NCBI RefSeq assembly: GCF_026213295.1
Contig: NC_079431.1
Span: 18,102,466 to 18,166,465 of the forward strand
Length of the DNA: 64,000 bases
Source: Gadus chalcogrammus
Taxonomy: Eukaryota; Chordata; Actinopteri; Gadiformes; Gadidae
Direction of reading: 5' to 3'
Under the pieces are notes generated by a model that was given only the letters and a program-made list of their open reading frames with translations, had not been told where the DNA came from and did no database searches. Shown in pieces: positions 27,368 through 37,752 of this stretch. The translations under genes and the position numbers were made by a program. Numbering within the stretch: position 1 is the stretch's first letter; each line of letters begins with the position of its first letter.

Positions 27368-28076
27368 CCGTTTCTCAATTCGCGTACTTGTGCGTGCTCG
27401 TGTGCTCGTGGACTCGTGAAACGTCATCAGTCGTTGCCCGAGCACTGTTCCAATTCGAAGCACGCATCAAGCGAGTACTGTCGTAAAACCCGGAAGTGTT
27501 CTGGATGCGTGCTCGATATCGCCGTTTCACCGAGCATGCATCGGAGGTGGCTCGTGTGTGCTTGCTCCCGCTATAAATCCCAGGATGCATTTCGCACTCG
27601 CAGCAGTAGGCCTACGAGGGCGGACAATATGGAGAAGACGCACAAGTTACAACTGTAGCTTAAGTTACTCTTAACTTATATATATATTTATATAATATAT
27701 AATATAATAATAATAATAATAATAATATATAAATATATATATGTAAGGTCGTGTGTGTATAGCTTATACACATGACAGGACACTCATATCTTTTCAATTG
27801 TTATTCATTCAGAATATTTACATACTATTTGAAAATGAAAGAGGCTGGGATTTTGTTTTGTATCATTTGTTTATATTGTTCAGTAGTATATGCCTAAATG
27901 AGGCCGTAGCACAGTTAACGGACGAGCAGAGGTGGTGACGTCATCGAGTCCGCTGCTGTTCCAATCGCAGGTACGTACTCGCGTGCTCGCAAGTATGTGC
28001 TTGAAGTACAGACTTGCCAAGTACGTGCTTGCAAGTCATCGAGTCCGTAGTACGCGTGCTACGAATTGAGAAACGG
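27368..28076. mobile_element. MITE, ~709 bp, 15-bp terminal inverted repeats
   Basis: The left end CCGTTTCTCAATTCG (27368-27382) and right end CGAATTGAGAAACGG (28062-28076) are exact complements. Subterminal 'GTACTTG', 'GTGCTCG' and 'CGAGCAC' words recur in both halves. The interior (27660-27745) is AT-rich TAATAA. No transposase. The class is not assigned because no clear target duplication is visible. Confidence 0.75.
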
Positions 28077-28477
28077 CCTGAATTTATATCAGAGAATGTC
28101 TAATATGAGGAGAATGGGCACTCGCGGGTTAGTTCCGGTTATCTGGACTGTTTGCAGTAATAATCTCTGACCACGCGGGGCGCTCGTAGGCGAGTCCAGA
28201 ATGAATGGGAGCCAACGGGGTTTTATCCTCAGAATCCACTTTTCTCACGATGTAATTTTTTGTCAAGTAATTTGAAAGTTGCTATCAAAAGGTGGGGCTA
28301 AGATAATAAACTCAGCAGAATATTGCATTTTTTAAGGTCACGTATCTGTTCTAAAAAGGCGTTAAAAACATGCGATGACGTCACACACTGTAATACTGTC
28401 AGAGGTAGGCCTACTGCTTTACGGCAGTTTCTAAAGCACTTCAGCTGAATATTGCATTTTTTAAGGTCACGTATCCT

Positions 28478-29641
28478 TTTACCCCGCAACGATAACACCA
28501 GCTGTTGGAGGTAAGGCTTTTTTGCCCTAGTTACAGAGTTTTAGTGAGCTAATGTAAAAAAAAGAAATGCGCAAATGTTTTACATATGTATGTTACTTAC
28601 AGAGAGTGTTTTTTCTAATCCTCACTAGTGCCGATGATAAAGCTTTTTTTTTTTGTAACGATTATGAGCCATTTCTTTCTCCTAAAATAGAAACCTGGAT
28701 TAGAATCATAATTTTAAGACTGCATCAATTTAGTTTACATCAGTAAACAATCTGCTAGAGAGCAGTGTTCTGTTGTTCTCCTCATGCCTCTTCCTTTCTT
28801 GATCTCTACAGTCGGACCTTGATGCTGTGACAACGGACAAGTCTTCTTCCTCTGTCCTTTTCCCCTGCCTCTGTTCAGTAGGCCTATGTTCAGTGTTGTT
28901 AAAGGCACCCAGTGCAACTTTCGAGGCTTACAAATAAACATTCAATTTCTAGTCTTTTTTACACATAGTAAGTTTCAAAAACTCCATACCATTACATACC
29001 GACATTCAAGCTGCAAAGATGAGACGTCGTTGAGTGGTGAGAACTGATAGAAAATCGATAACAACAACAATGCCGCCATTTTCTTTATTTTTTGTAACCT
29101 ACAATAAATAAAGCAGGCTTCCAGTCAATGGAAAAATGGCTTCTCCCCACCGGCGATTGTTGTTGTTTACGATTTTCTATCAGTTCTCACCACACAACGA
29201 CGTCTCATCTTTGCTCCTTGAATGTCGATATGTAATGGTATGGAGTTATTGAAACTTACTACGTGTAAAAAAGACTAGAAATTGAATGTTTATTTTTCAT
29301 TGAATGTTTACATAAAGTTGCACTGGGTGCCTTTAAATCATTTCTTTCTTTTTTATTAGTTACTGTTCTTATTGTGTTCTTGTTAGTGTGATGTTTGAAT
29401 AAACTTGCCTGTTGCAATGTTGGTATAATGTTTGTATAATTACTGTTATACAACTGTTACTGTTTCAATGTGACCCAGACCATATTTCTCATTTAACAAA
29501 CATGTGTAGCTTATAATGCGTTGCATGGCAGAGCAATTACGGTATATTCAATGGCTTAAAAAAAAAACATCTGTAAAGATCAGTGAATGCATAGAAATCA
29601 ATGACAAGTGGTGTAGATGGTTTTCCCTCTGTGCAAGGTCA
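28478..29641. repeat. Direct duplication, copy A (interrupted by a MITE)
   Basis: This segment matches 30655-31371 nearly base for base, starting at 'CCGCAACGATAACACCAGCT' and ending at 'CCCTCTGTGCAAGGTCATTA'. The only large difference is the 430-bp MITE in copy A. No gene is encoded. Confidence 0.9.
28903..29332. mobile_element. Palindromic MITE with TTAA target duplication (piggyBac/Kolobok type)
   Basis: The 19-bp ends AGGCACCCAGTGCAACTTT (28903-28921) and its complement (29314-29332) are perfect. TTAA flanks both sides (28899-28902, 29333-29336). The empty site, a single TTAA, is preserved in the duplicate at about 31072-31075. Inverted similarity continues far inward ('CAATTTCTAGTC', 'GATGAGACGTCGTTG'), so the whole element folds into a long hairpin. 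Confidence 0.93.
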
Positions 29642-29891
29642 TTACAAGTCCTACAAAAAAATAACGACTGTAATAGCAGATGTTGAAGTTGTTAAATCGT
29701 TAACTAACCATTTGTATGGAACAATCGGTTAAGGTAAGTTAAGTGCTTGAGTCTCGACACTTTAGAGAATGTCTAGCGCGCAACTTGAATAAGCCATGTG
29801 CGATATTACCCGGGCTCCAGCGCAACTTTCCTTACCAGGTGAAGCCTCAGGTAGCTAGGACCATTCATACAGGAGCAAGCAAGAACGTTAC

Positions 29892-29974
29892 CTTTTTCTG
29901 TCCTTGGTAAACGAAAAGACGGACAATACGTTTCCACTGTAAGTGCAGTTTATCATTGCACATTTACGAGGCAT
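29892..29974 (-). pseudogene. THAP zinc-finger first exon, minus-strand copy
   Basis: An 83-bp exon starts MPRKCAMINC and ends at a GTAACG donor. C5 and C10 with a 'FSF.KD' motif match the start of THAP (C2CH) DNA-binding domains. The downstream Cys-His half would lie in a later exon that I cannot find. The plus-strand sister copy is at 33984-34066. It is probably a relic of a THAP-encoding transposon rather than a host gene. Confidence 0.6.
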
Positions 29975-30654
29975 TTCTTTTTTAAACTATCTTTATTTTC
30001 GAAAAATAGACAATGACAGATTAAATGATATTGAGCGGGATATTGACTGTATTATTTAAGGTGGTCATACCGTACCTACCATGTATATAACACATTGAAC
30101 ATTGAACACAAGAAATGGAAGAAATTCCATTTATGCCCATGTACTTTCACCATACATACTATCTAAAAAATAAAAGGACCTGCAAGAAAATATAAATACA
30201 GTACTCAAAAATGGAGTTAACACGTTTCTGATTGCTCTTCAGCTTCAGATGCCGTAAGAGGGGTCTCCGGTCGTAATCAGTCGCAAGTCCGTCCCTGACC
30301 AATCAGCATTCATTAGCAGAATGCTAGCGTGTATGGCCAACAACGGCCCAAACTGTAAGAAATCGAAAGGACATAAGTACTCACTCATTTGACTTTTGAA
30401 CCATAATCTATATTGAACTTGCGGAATCTACAATAAAATTTGCGATATTTCAATGACAAGCAGGTGAAAGAGGCATAATTAGCCGTTTAGCCCCATAGAC
30501 TCCCATTCAATCTGGACTCGCCCGCGATCACCCCCAGTGGATGTCTCATGCAACTACAACCAAAATCGGTACAATGGGGCGTATAGGGAGTGCCCTCTGG
30601 CTCTTCGTAGACGGGCTCTGCTCATATTAGACATTCTCTGAGCGCTTCCCTTTT

Positions 30655-31371
30655 CCCGCAACGATAACACCAGCTGTTGGAGGTAAGGCTTTTTTTTGCT
30701 TAATACCGTAGTTTTAGTGAGCTAATGTAAAAAAATAATAATAAATGCGCCAATGTTTTACATATGTATGTTACTTGCAGAGAGTGTTTTTTCTAATCCT
30801 CACTAGTGCCGATGATAAAGCTTTTTTTTTTAGTAACGATTATGAGCCATTTCTTTCTCCTAAAATAGAAACCTGGATTAGAATCATAATTTTAAGACTG
30901 CATCAATTTAGTTTACATCAGTAAACAATCTGCTAGAGAGCAGTGTTCTGTTGTACTCCTCCTCATGCCTCTTCCTTTCTTGATCTCTACAGTTGGACCT
31001 TGATGCTGTGACAACGGACAAGTCTTCTTCCTCTGTCCTTTTCCCCTGCCTCTGTTCAGTATGTTCAGTGTTGTTAAATCATTTCTCATTTTTTTTATTA
31101 GTTACTGTTCTTATGGTGTTCTTGTTAGTGCGATGTTCGAATAAACTCGCCTGTTGCAATGTTGGTATAATGTTTTTAAAATTACTGTTATACAACTGTT
31201 ACTGTTTCAATGTGAACCAGACCATATTTCTCATTTAACAAACATGTGTAGTTTATAATGTGTTGCAGGGCAGAGCAATTGTATTCAATGGCTTAAAACA
31301 AACCCATCTGTAAAGATCAGTGAATGCATAGAAATCGATGACAAGTGGTGTAGATAGTTTTCCCTCTGTGC
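30655..31371. repeat. Direct duplication, copy B (intact empty site)
   Basis: See the entry at 28478-29641. Copy B lacks the MITE and carries scattered substitutions. It begins a few bases outside the right terminal repeat at 30640. Confidence 0.9.
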
Positions 31372-31763
31372 AAGGTCATTAGCCCAAGTCTTCTTTTAGC
31401 TAATTTATCAGCAATTTCATTGCCATATATTCCATGGTGGGCTGGAATCCAACAGAACTGAATAACTAAACCAAGGCTTATAATATTTAAAAGAAGATGC
31501 TTTACCTCTATCACCAAATATTCACAAATTGAATTATCTGTTATAAAACTTTGTAGTACTGCCATAGAATCAGTACATATCACTGATCTAAGAGGTTTAG
31601 TATCTACAACCCATCTAAGAGCGGTTATTATTGTGGCCATCTCGATTGAGTATACTGATAAAGTCACCCACTCTATATCCATATCCTTTTTCAAATTCTG
31701 GAATATATATGCCAATACCACATTGTCCTTTGGGATCTGCTGTGGTTTATACTTAAAAGACAA
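31317..31763 (-). pseudogene. LINE RNase H domain fragment
   Basis: The frame gives a type-1 RNase H: 'SIEMATIITALRWV' (catalytic Glu region), 'ICTDSMAVLQS' (catalytic Asp) and 'FCWIPAHHGIYGNEIADKLA' (conserved His/Asp end). This arrangement is typical of the RNase H at the end of I/Jockey-like non-LTR polymerases. No reverse transcriptase is adjacent, so it is a truncated relic. The end overlaps the border of duplication copy B. Confidence 0.75.
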
Positions 31764-33983
31764 GGTTCATTTCACCAAGTATTTCACAGTCTCTTGAAGC
31801 GATAATCCAGAGTGGGTGAAACTGACACTTTTAGGGCCAATGCCTTAAGCCTACTCTGAATTGTAATTTCAACAGTTTTCAATACTGTAACATATAATCC
31901 AGGTCCTTAATCTATATTCGATGATGCTCTTCTCTGCGTATTTGATAAATCAGTAATTATAACCTTTTTGGTAATCATTTGTGTTTATCACACTGTTCAT
32001 TCATTTCACTGTTCTTCCTCTCATTCCTTTCCTTACTTCTTCTTTAGGCTACCCGTCTTTGTTTCCACTTCCCCTCTTCTGCCCCAGCCAAACAGCCAAA
32101 AAAAGTGTTTTGTTAAAATTTGGGGTGGGGGGTCTTGTAATAAAAGCTTTTTTTATTGTAACACTTGGTTCAAATCCTATTTCTTACACATGCAGCCATT
32201 TGGACACCATTCTATGATAGCTGATAACCAAGGTACACACTGTAATACTATAATCAAGAGAACATACAGGCAGTTCAAATAAAAAGAGATGGAACTTTAT
32301 TGATCTGGAAACTTCATAAATATGTAGGATTGCTCCATATAATACCATCGTAACATAGTAAACGTATGTAGGCCTAGAAAAATACAGTGCAATGTTATTG
32401 CTTAAGAAACAGATTCCTTCCAACTAACTATTTACGAAAAATGCAATCAATAATTTATATAAAAGTAAATGTTTACATATCGACCAGCAACGAAGTTGGA
32501 GTAGCCTACCCAAATAATGAATTGTATACACCAACATTGTTAACTGTCATACATAGCTAACCATAACCCTGTCATACATTGCTAAACAAGCAAATGAAAA
32601 TGAAATACCTACCAACGCAACTGAAATGTTAATATTAGACAATTGACAATATTATGAAAATTACGTAGGTCTCCCATAATCATTCAGGTAATCAATACGT
32701 CCGTGCCTGTTGCAGCTATTTCAATGATATGTGTGTTATATATCCGTGTTCAACGCCATTCATGTTAAGTAAAAGGAAAAATCTCAGACTTCGGAAGTTA
32801 ATGGAGTTAATGGAAGTTAATTCGGAATTTAATTCGGAATTTAATTTAATTCGGAAGTTAATGGAGCCGTGCACTTCGAAATAGGTCCATAGCAAGGAGC
32901 CGTTTGTTTCAGTACGACTCCTTTCAGCTGCCCACCCAGCAAAAAATAAATACATAAAACTGCTAATAAAACGCTTGAGGAGGCGTTTTGAAAAGAAAAA
33001 ACTTATATTTTTTTAGAACATGGTAGAAATATAATTATGAGCCTTTGATTGATATCCAGACATTTTTTGCGGAGACACAATCCTGTTCCCCACTTGTATT
33101 GGAGTGGACGGCAATATCTACTTCTGGGCCACATGAAATGATGGACCCCCGTCCACAGCCATCTTAAACAGCTGCAATACCAGGCTTGGCCTCTGAGCAC
33201 TGGTGGATTGCGGAAGTATGCACTGCTCCTGGGAGCCTGGACAGGACGCGTCCTTGCTAGTCGCGTCCTATGGAGATGAGACTAGAGTGCTAGCTCGAGT
33301 GCTTCCTAGCGTTTGTAACGTTCAGACTTTGGAACGACTTGGTAGTGTGGAAGCGCTTCCGCTTCCGCTTTTTAATACTGCGTATCCGCTTGTAAACACA
33401 TGAATAAAACGCTTATGAATAAAACATGGCAGCAATCAAGCTGATCGATATTTATTTGACTTTTGTCTGTTATGAATGCGGTCATGTCTCCTTCGCATGG
33501 AGCCTCTTTGGGGAAGTCACAAAAGCTTTGTTGCGGTTGATCGAATCGTCTTAATTCATGCATCACATTTACAGTACGGTTGATTACTATTATACAGGGG
33601 GAAAAAGACAAAGAAAGATGATAAACATGTATTTATTTGGATATATCATTTAACGGATCTGATTCATTCATTCATATATGCCTACAATCTACCAGTGTTT
33701 TTGAACACATAAGTATATCATATAAAATACAATTATATACGTTCATTCAAAATTACAAACATTGCAAATGATCGGTTGTGCATTAATTTTACAACATAGT
33801 GGCACTATCCCTTCCACCGGTAAACAAATGTTTGTGCGCCACCCTAAGGCGCACAAAAGCCTCCGTTTGCTGCATGGGCAGACCCTAAAAAAAACCGATT
33901 CAACACAAACATAAATAGGTATACATAAATAATGCAATCTTGTGAGCGAGTAGTTTAAAAGTTTAAAATAGTTTAAAAAAGAA
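31764..33983. other. Repeat-derived intergenic DNA, nothing assignable
   Basis: No gene is seen. It contains a short direct-repeat tract near 32795-32870 ('TTCGGAAGTTAATGGAGTTA' and 'AATTCGGAATTTAATT' words) and AT-rich DNA. The open frames have no recognisable domains. Confidence 0.5.
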
Positions 33984-34066
33984 ATGCCTCGTAAATGTGC
34001 AATGATAAACTGCACTAACAGTGGAAACGGATTGTCCGTCTTTTCGTTTCCCAAGGACAGAAAAAG
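33984..34066 (+). pseudogene. THAP zinc-finger first exon, plus-strand copy
   Basis: M-P-R-K-C at the start, C5 and C10, then 'LSVFSFPKDRK' and a GTAACG donor: a canonical THAP N-terminus. The flanks (33960-34217) are an inverted copy of 29738-29992. No downstream exon carrying the rest of the C2CH finger was recognised within the next kilobases. The better-preserved 'FPKD' makes this the less damaged copy. Confidence 0.65.
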
Positions 34067-34360
34067 GTAACGTTCTTGCTTGCTCCTGTATGAATGGTCC
34101 TAGGCTACCTGAGGCTTCACCTGGTAAGGAACGTTGCGCTGGAGCCCGGGTAATATCGCACATGGCGTATTCAAGTTGCGCGCAAGACATTCTCTAAAGC
34201 ATCGAGACTCAAGCACTTAAAGGCATATTGTACGGGATCCAGTAATATGCACTTTTTAATATGTTGTTGAAATTGGTTTTTACATCCTGACAGCAATAAA
34301 TAACTTATGGGCAATGAAAAAGAAGCGAAAAAATAACGAATTCTGTATCTGCTATAAACC

Positions 34361-35224
34361 CCTGCGTTCACACCAAAAGATACAAAAAGTTGACGCGCGT
34401 CACGATCCCATTCAAAGTGAATGTAGAGACGCGTTGCTGCTTTGCTGCCGCAGCATTTGCTGCCGAGAAAACCGGCAGCAAAATTTGATTTGCGGCGCGT
34501 CAAAATCTGATTTGCAGCGCGGCATGCCCGTGCCCGCTGCCGGGCACGGGCGGCGGGCACGTTCACGTATTTTGCGGCGCGTCAAATGCTGCTCGAGTTG
34601 AAATATTTCAACTTTTCGGCAGCAAACGCGTGATGACAGCCAATCAGCGTTCAACAGCGTTGCCACGGAGGCGTTGCCACTGAGTGACATGCCGTAACAG
34701 CCAAACAGTGTTACTCCCTTGGAGTGACCTAGAGTTCACTACCGTTACATTTATTTAGTAACTCGAAAAACCCCACAAATAAGCATTCTGTAGTGTAGTT
34801 GTGTTTACACTTAAACTAAACTATAGTAGTATGTGTATGTATAAGTATGCTAAAGGGCTAGCATAACAACCCCAAACAAAACCCAGTTGGGTGCCAGGCA
34901 GCACCAGCCTTCCAGGCTCCGAATGGTCTCATGAACCCATAAACGACGGGCATTCCGACGTCTCTCCCTCTTCCACAATAGGTAAAGACATGCAATGCTC
35001 GTAATGTCGGTTGTGAATGAATTCAAAAGCACCTCGAAACTTCCCGCGCTGCAAAACTGCGGCGCAGCAAAACGTTTGCAACGCGTCAAAACCTTTGCAG
35101 CGCGTCAAAACCTTTGCTGCGCCGCAAAACTTTTGCTGCGGCGCAAAACTTGATTTGCCGCGCCGCAAAACCTCGGCGTCAACGCGTTCGGGCAGCAAAT
35201 GCATCTTTTGGTGTGAACGCAGGG
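34361..35224. mobile_element. 864-bp MITE with 22-bp TIRs and CpG-rich internal repeats
   Basis: The left end begins CCCTGCGTTCACACCAAAAG and the right end is its exact complement (35203-35224). Subterminal zones on both sides are packed with alternating 'GCGGCGCGTCAAA', 'GCAGCGCG' and 'TTTGCTGC' words in opposite orientation. No transposase. CpG-rich subterminal repeats suggest an hAT- or Harbinger-type element, but no duplication is visible. Confidence 0.8.
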
Positions 35225-35446
35225 ATGCTTACCAATCGGAGACACTGTGCCCGGATCTAAAGAACCAATCACAAGCCTGCGCGTTCTCTCCCCTCTGTGT
35301 ACGAGCCTGAGCCGGCCTGAGCGCGTTCACGGAGGGCAAAGAAAGCGTTGTTGTCATAGTAGTTCATGACAGTGGACTAGACCTAGTGAGCCTACAACGT
35401 TAACACAATGGAAGAGAAACAACTGAAGTTACCACTGCCACCGTTA

Positions 35447-35844
35447 CGCCCCGTGCCCACTACATGCGTCCGTTGCGTGATCCCCATTGACTTTAATGGG
35501 GACGGACGCGCAATGCATTGTGGATCCGTACGTTCCGTTGGAGCCTTCGGCTCAGTCAAGAAGTTGAAATATGTTCAACTTTTTCGGCAGCGACGGATCC
35601 GTCATCCAATCAGATCGCGTCTGCAAATTTAAGCACTGTGACGCGACTCGGGCTCTGACGATACTGGAAAGCGGGAAAGCGGGTCATCTTGCATCGCAAC
35701 AAGCAGGAAGTAGCAGGAAGTAGCGGGAAGAACCCGGCGAAGCGATTAGATTGGCTGACGGATGCCTCTGCAAAGACTACTCCCCCATCAGTCAGCCACG
35801 TCTTCCCACATCAGTCAACGGACGCATGTAGTGGGCACGGGGCG
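35447..35844. mobile_element. PIF/Harbinger-like MITE, TTA target duplication
   Basis: The ends 'CGCCCCGTGCCCACTACATG' and complement are perfect for about 29 bp (35447-35475, 35816-35844). TTA sits on both outer sides (35444-35446, 35845-35847), matching the TWA target of PIF/Harbinger elements. 398 bp, no transposase. Relatives are at 49261-49488 (reverse orientation) and 3895-3965. Confidence 0.85.
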
Positions 35845-35847
35845 TTA

Positions 35848-36586
35848 CTTGCCCCGGTTCATCCTTTTAAAAAGGCAAGAAAAAGAAAGACAGAAACTGA
35901 AAAGGCAGCAACAAAAAAGAAGTTGGAGACTGCTCGAGGAAAAACAAGAATAAATATTGGATTAGCTTTTCAGCGATGGCGACAGCTGAGGGAGTTGAAT
36001 GGCCTGAAAAGTGACACAATGGTTGCCGTTGAAGTAAGCCGTAAGCAGCAGCAGCGCTCGTGCACGGCTCTGTGTCGAGGGGTGGGGGCAGGGAGTCCTG
36101 AAGGGTGGGGGAGGAGTTAAACGAAACTCCGAAGAGAAGCTAATTTCAAATCATGCTAGCTCTCTCACGTACAGTATAGCTTTAAGTATATATATATATT
36201 TTTTTTTTTTGTTAGTTTGTTTTATTTTGTTTCGTTAGTTTGGTTTTTTCTTTGAATTTATTTTTATGATTTAAAGTATCATTTGCCAACGTCCTTGTCA
36301 CACACTCCTGTGTAGTAGTCCAGTAGGTGGCGGTATATGGAGGGAAAAACTTTAATCCCCACTAAACAAGAAGAAGAAGATCTCTGCATCCGGTACGTCA
36401 CGGACTAGGCCTCGTGTCTTGGCCCCATAACGCGGAAGCAAATCGCTCCGTATGTTACCCTGCGATACTGAGCAGTTTGTATAGGAATGAATGGGCGGCC
36501 ATTTTCCAGTCTGTGGTCCATCCTTTATTATGTCCATGGTCCTAGCAAGGCTGCAGCCTTCACTTTGGGAAACAGCCATGGTCGCG
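35848..36586. other. Non-coding stretch between MITEs
   Basis: No gene is supported. A lysine-rich open frame (35689-36120) overlaps the MITE end and has no recognised domain. An AT-rich, T-rich run lies at 36180-36270. Confidence 0.45.
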
Positions 36587-36588
36587 CA

Positions 36589-37663
36589 GTGGCGAAGTCA
36601 CGCCCCTTCCGGTAGAGCCCATGGGACCTATGAGATCGAAAAATATGTATGGGTTTCAATGGAGAGAAAGTAATTATCTTCTGGTCCCAGTCTTTTTATG
36701 CCCCGGATTACACCTATGTTGTTTGTGGATTTAAATAACAATTTTTTCATGCCAAGAGTTTGACCGTTTATTGTGCAATTGTTCAGTTAAAGGCTGTAGA
36801 GAAAACACAATGAGAAGGACTACATCTCGTATGTGCCGTCACGTTCCCTGCGACTGGGGTGGACAAGACCGACAATCTCCCCATCGGCAAAACTGAAACT
36901 CTCAACATGCCCCAACTTATAATGGTTTTCACCTCTTTTGATGCTTTTATCCTTCCCTTGGAAAAAACCTAACATTATCAAACTTCTTCATGAAAATGTT
37001 TAGTTTTCTTTGCATGAAAAATTATAATTTAAATCCACAAACAACATATATGTCATCCGGGGCACATAAAGACTGGGACCAGTGCCGTGTTCCAATACCC
37101 GTACTTCCATGAGTATACTTAAAGGAAGTATACTATCCGCACTATCTACTACGTTATTTTCTCAGATGTGAGTGCTGTTCCAAATCGAGTACTCCGTGGG
37201 GCACTAACCGGAAATTACGATCACGACTGCCGCCGTGGCTCCTCCCCCGCAATAAACATCCCGCTTTGAACGGTGAACTCTTTACGCCTAGCAGCTATAA
37301 AAACTACAAAATGAGTCTATTAATGCAGGCTATGTGGAAAATGCGCCGACTTTGGCTCAGCCTGGCTCCGCCTTTTCCGCTACGTAGCTAAGATGGCTGC
37401 CGTTGAGTACGGGGAGTGTCCTTCGATCCACACTTCAGGATTAGCCTGTTTTGAGTACGTCATCCGGGTCCTTGAAGTATACTTCTTTTCGCCGGATCTG
37501 AATTGGAACGTACTGCGTACTCAAATTTTGGCTAGTAAGTACGGACAGTACGGGTATTGGAACACGGCACAGGAATTAATTTTTAACCTCCATTGAAACC
37601 CATTCATATTTTCCGATCTCAAAGGTCCCATGGGCTCTACCGGAAGGGGCGTGACTTCGCCAC
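36589..37663. mobile_element. Palindromic MITE (arms ~490 bp apart by a nested MITE)
   Basis: 'GTGGCGAAGTCACGCCCCTT' at 36589 is the complement of the sequence ending at 37663. The inverted similarity continues through 'GAGCCCATGGGACCT', 'GGGTTTCAATGGAG', 'CTGGTCCCAGTCTTT' and 'AAATCCACAAACAACAT'. The right arm is interrupted by another MITE (37082-37570). No coding sequence. Confidence 0.85.
37082..37570. mobile_element. Nested MITE with ~24-bp TIRs
   Basis: 'GTGCCGTGTTCCAATACCCG' at the left matches the complement at the right end. CAG flanks both sides, possibly a 3-bp duplication or part of the terminus. It splits the right arm of the surrounding palindromic MITE exactly between 'GGGACCAG' and the continuing arm, so it is younger than that element. 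A short open frame inside has no domain. Confidence 0.8.
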
Positions 37664-37752
37664 AGACAATAGCGTCGTCTTGTTGTTTACCTTCCTAATT
37701 TCCGGATTTCCCTATGGTCTCCGCGGTAATCGTCACAACGCTTTGAACTGTG

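Larger units (their letters stand above)
28090..30640. mobile_element. 2.55-kb element with perfect 20-bp TIRs and a THAP exon
   Basis: The left end CAGAGAATGTCTAATATGAG (28090-28109) is exactly complementary to 30621-30640, and subterminal similarity continues ('CGAGTCCAGA...GAATGGGAG'). Inside on the minus strand lies an exon coding for a THAP-type zinc finger start, and a TTAA-flanked MITE has inserted at 28903. No long transposase frame survives. THAP plus TIRs would suit a P- or Kolobok-type transposon, but no target duplication was found, so the class is open. Confidence 0.6.

Noticed and set aside
35689..36120. 143-residue lysine-rich open frame
   Set aside because: Overlaps a MITE end, no recognisable domain, composition-driven.
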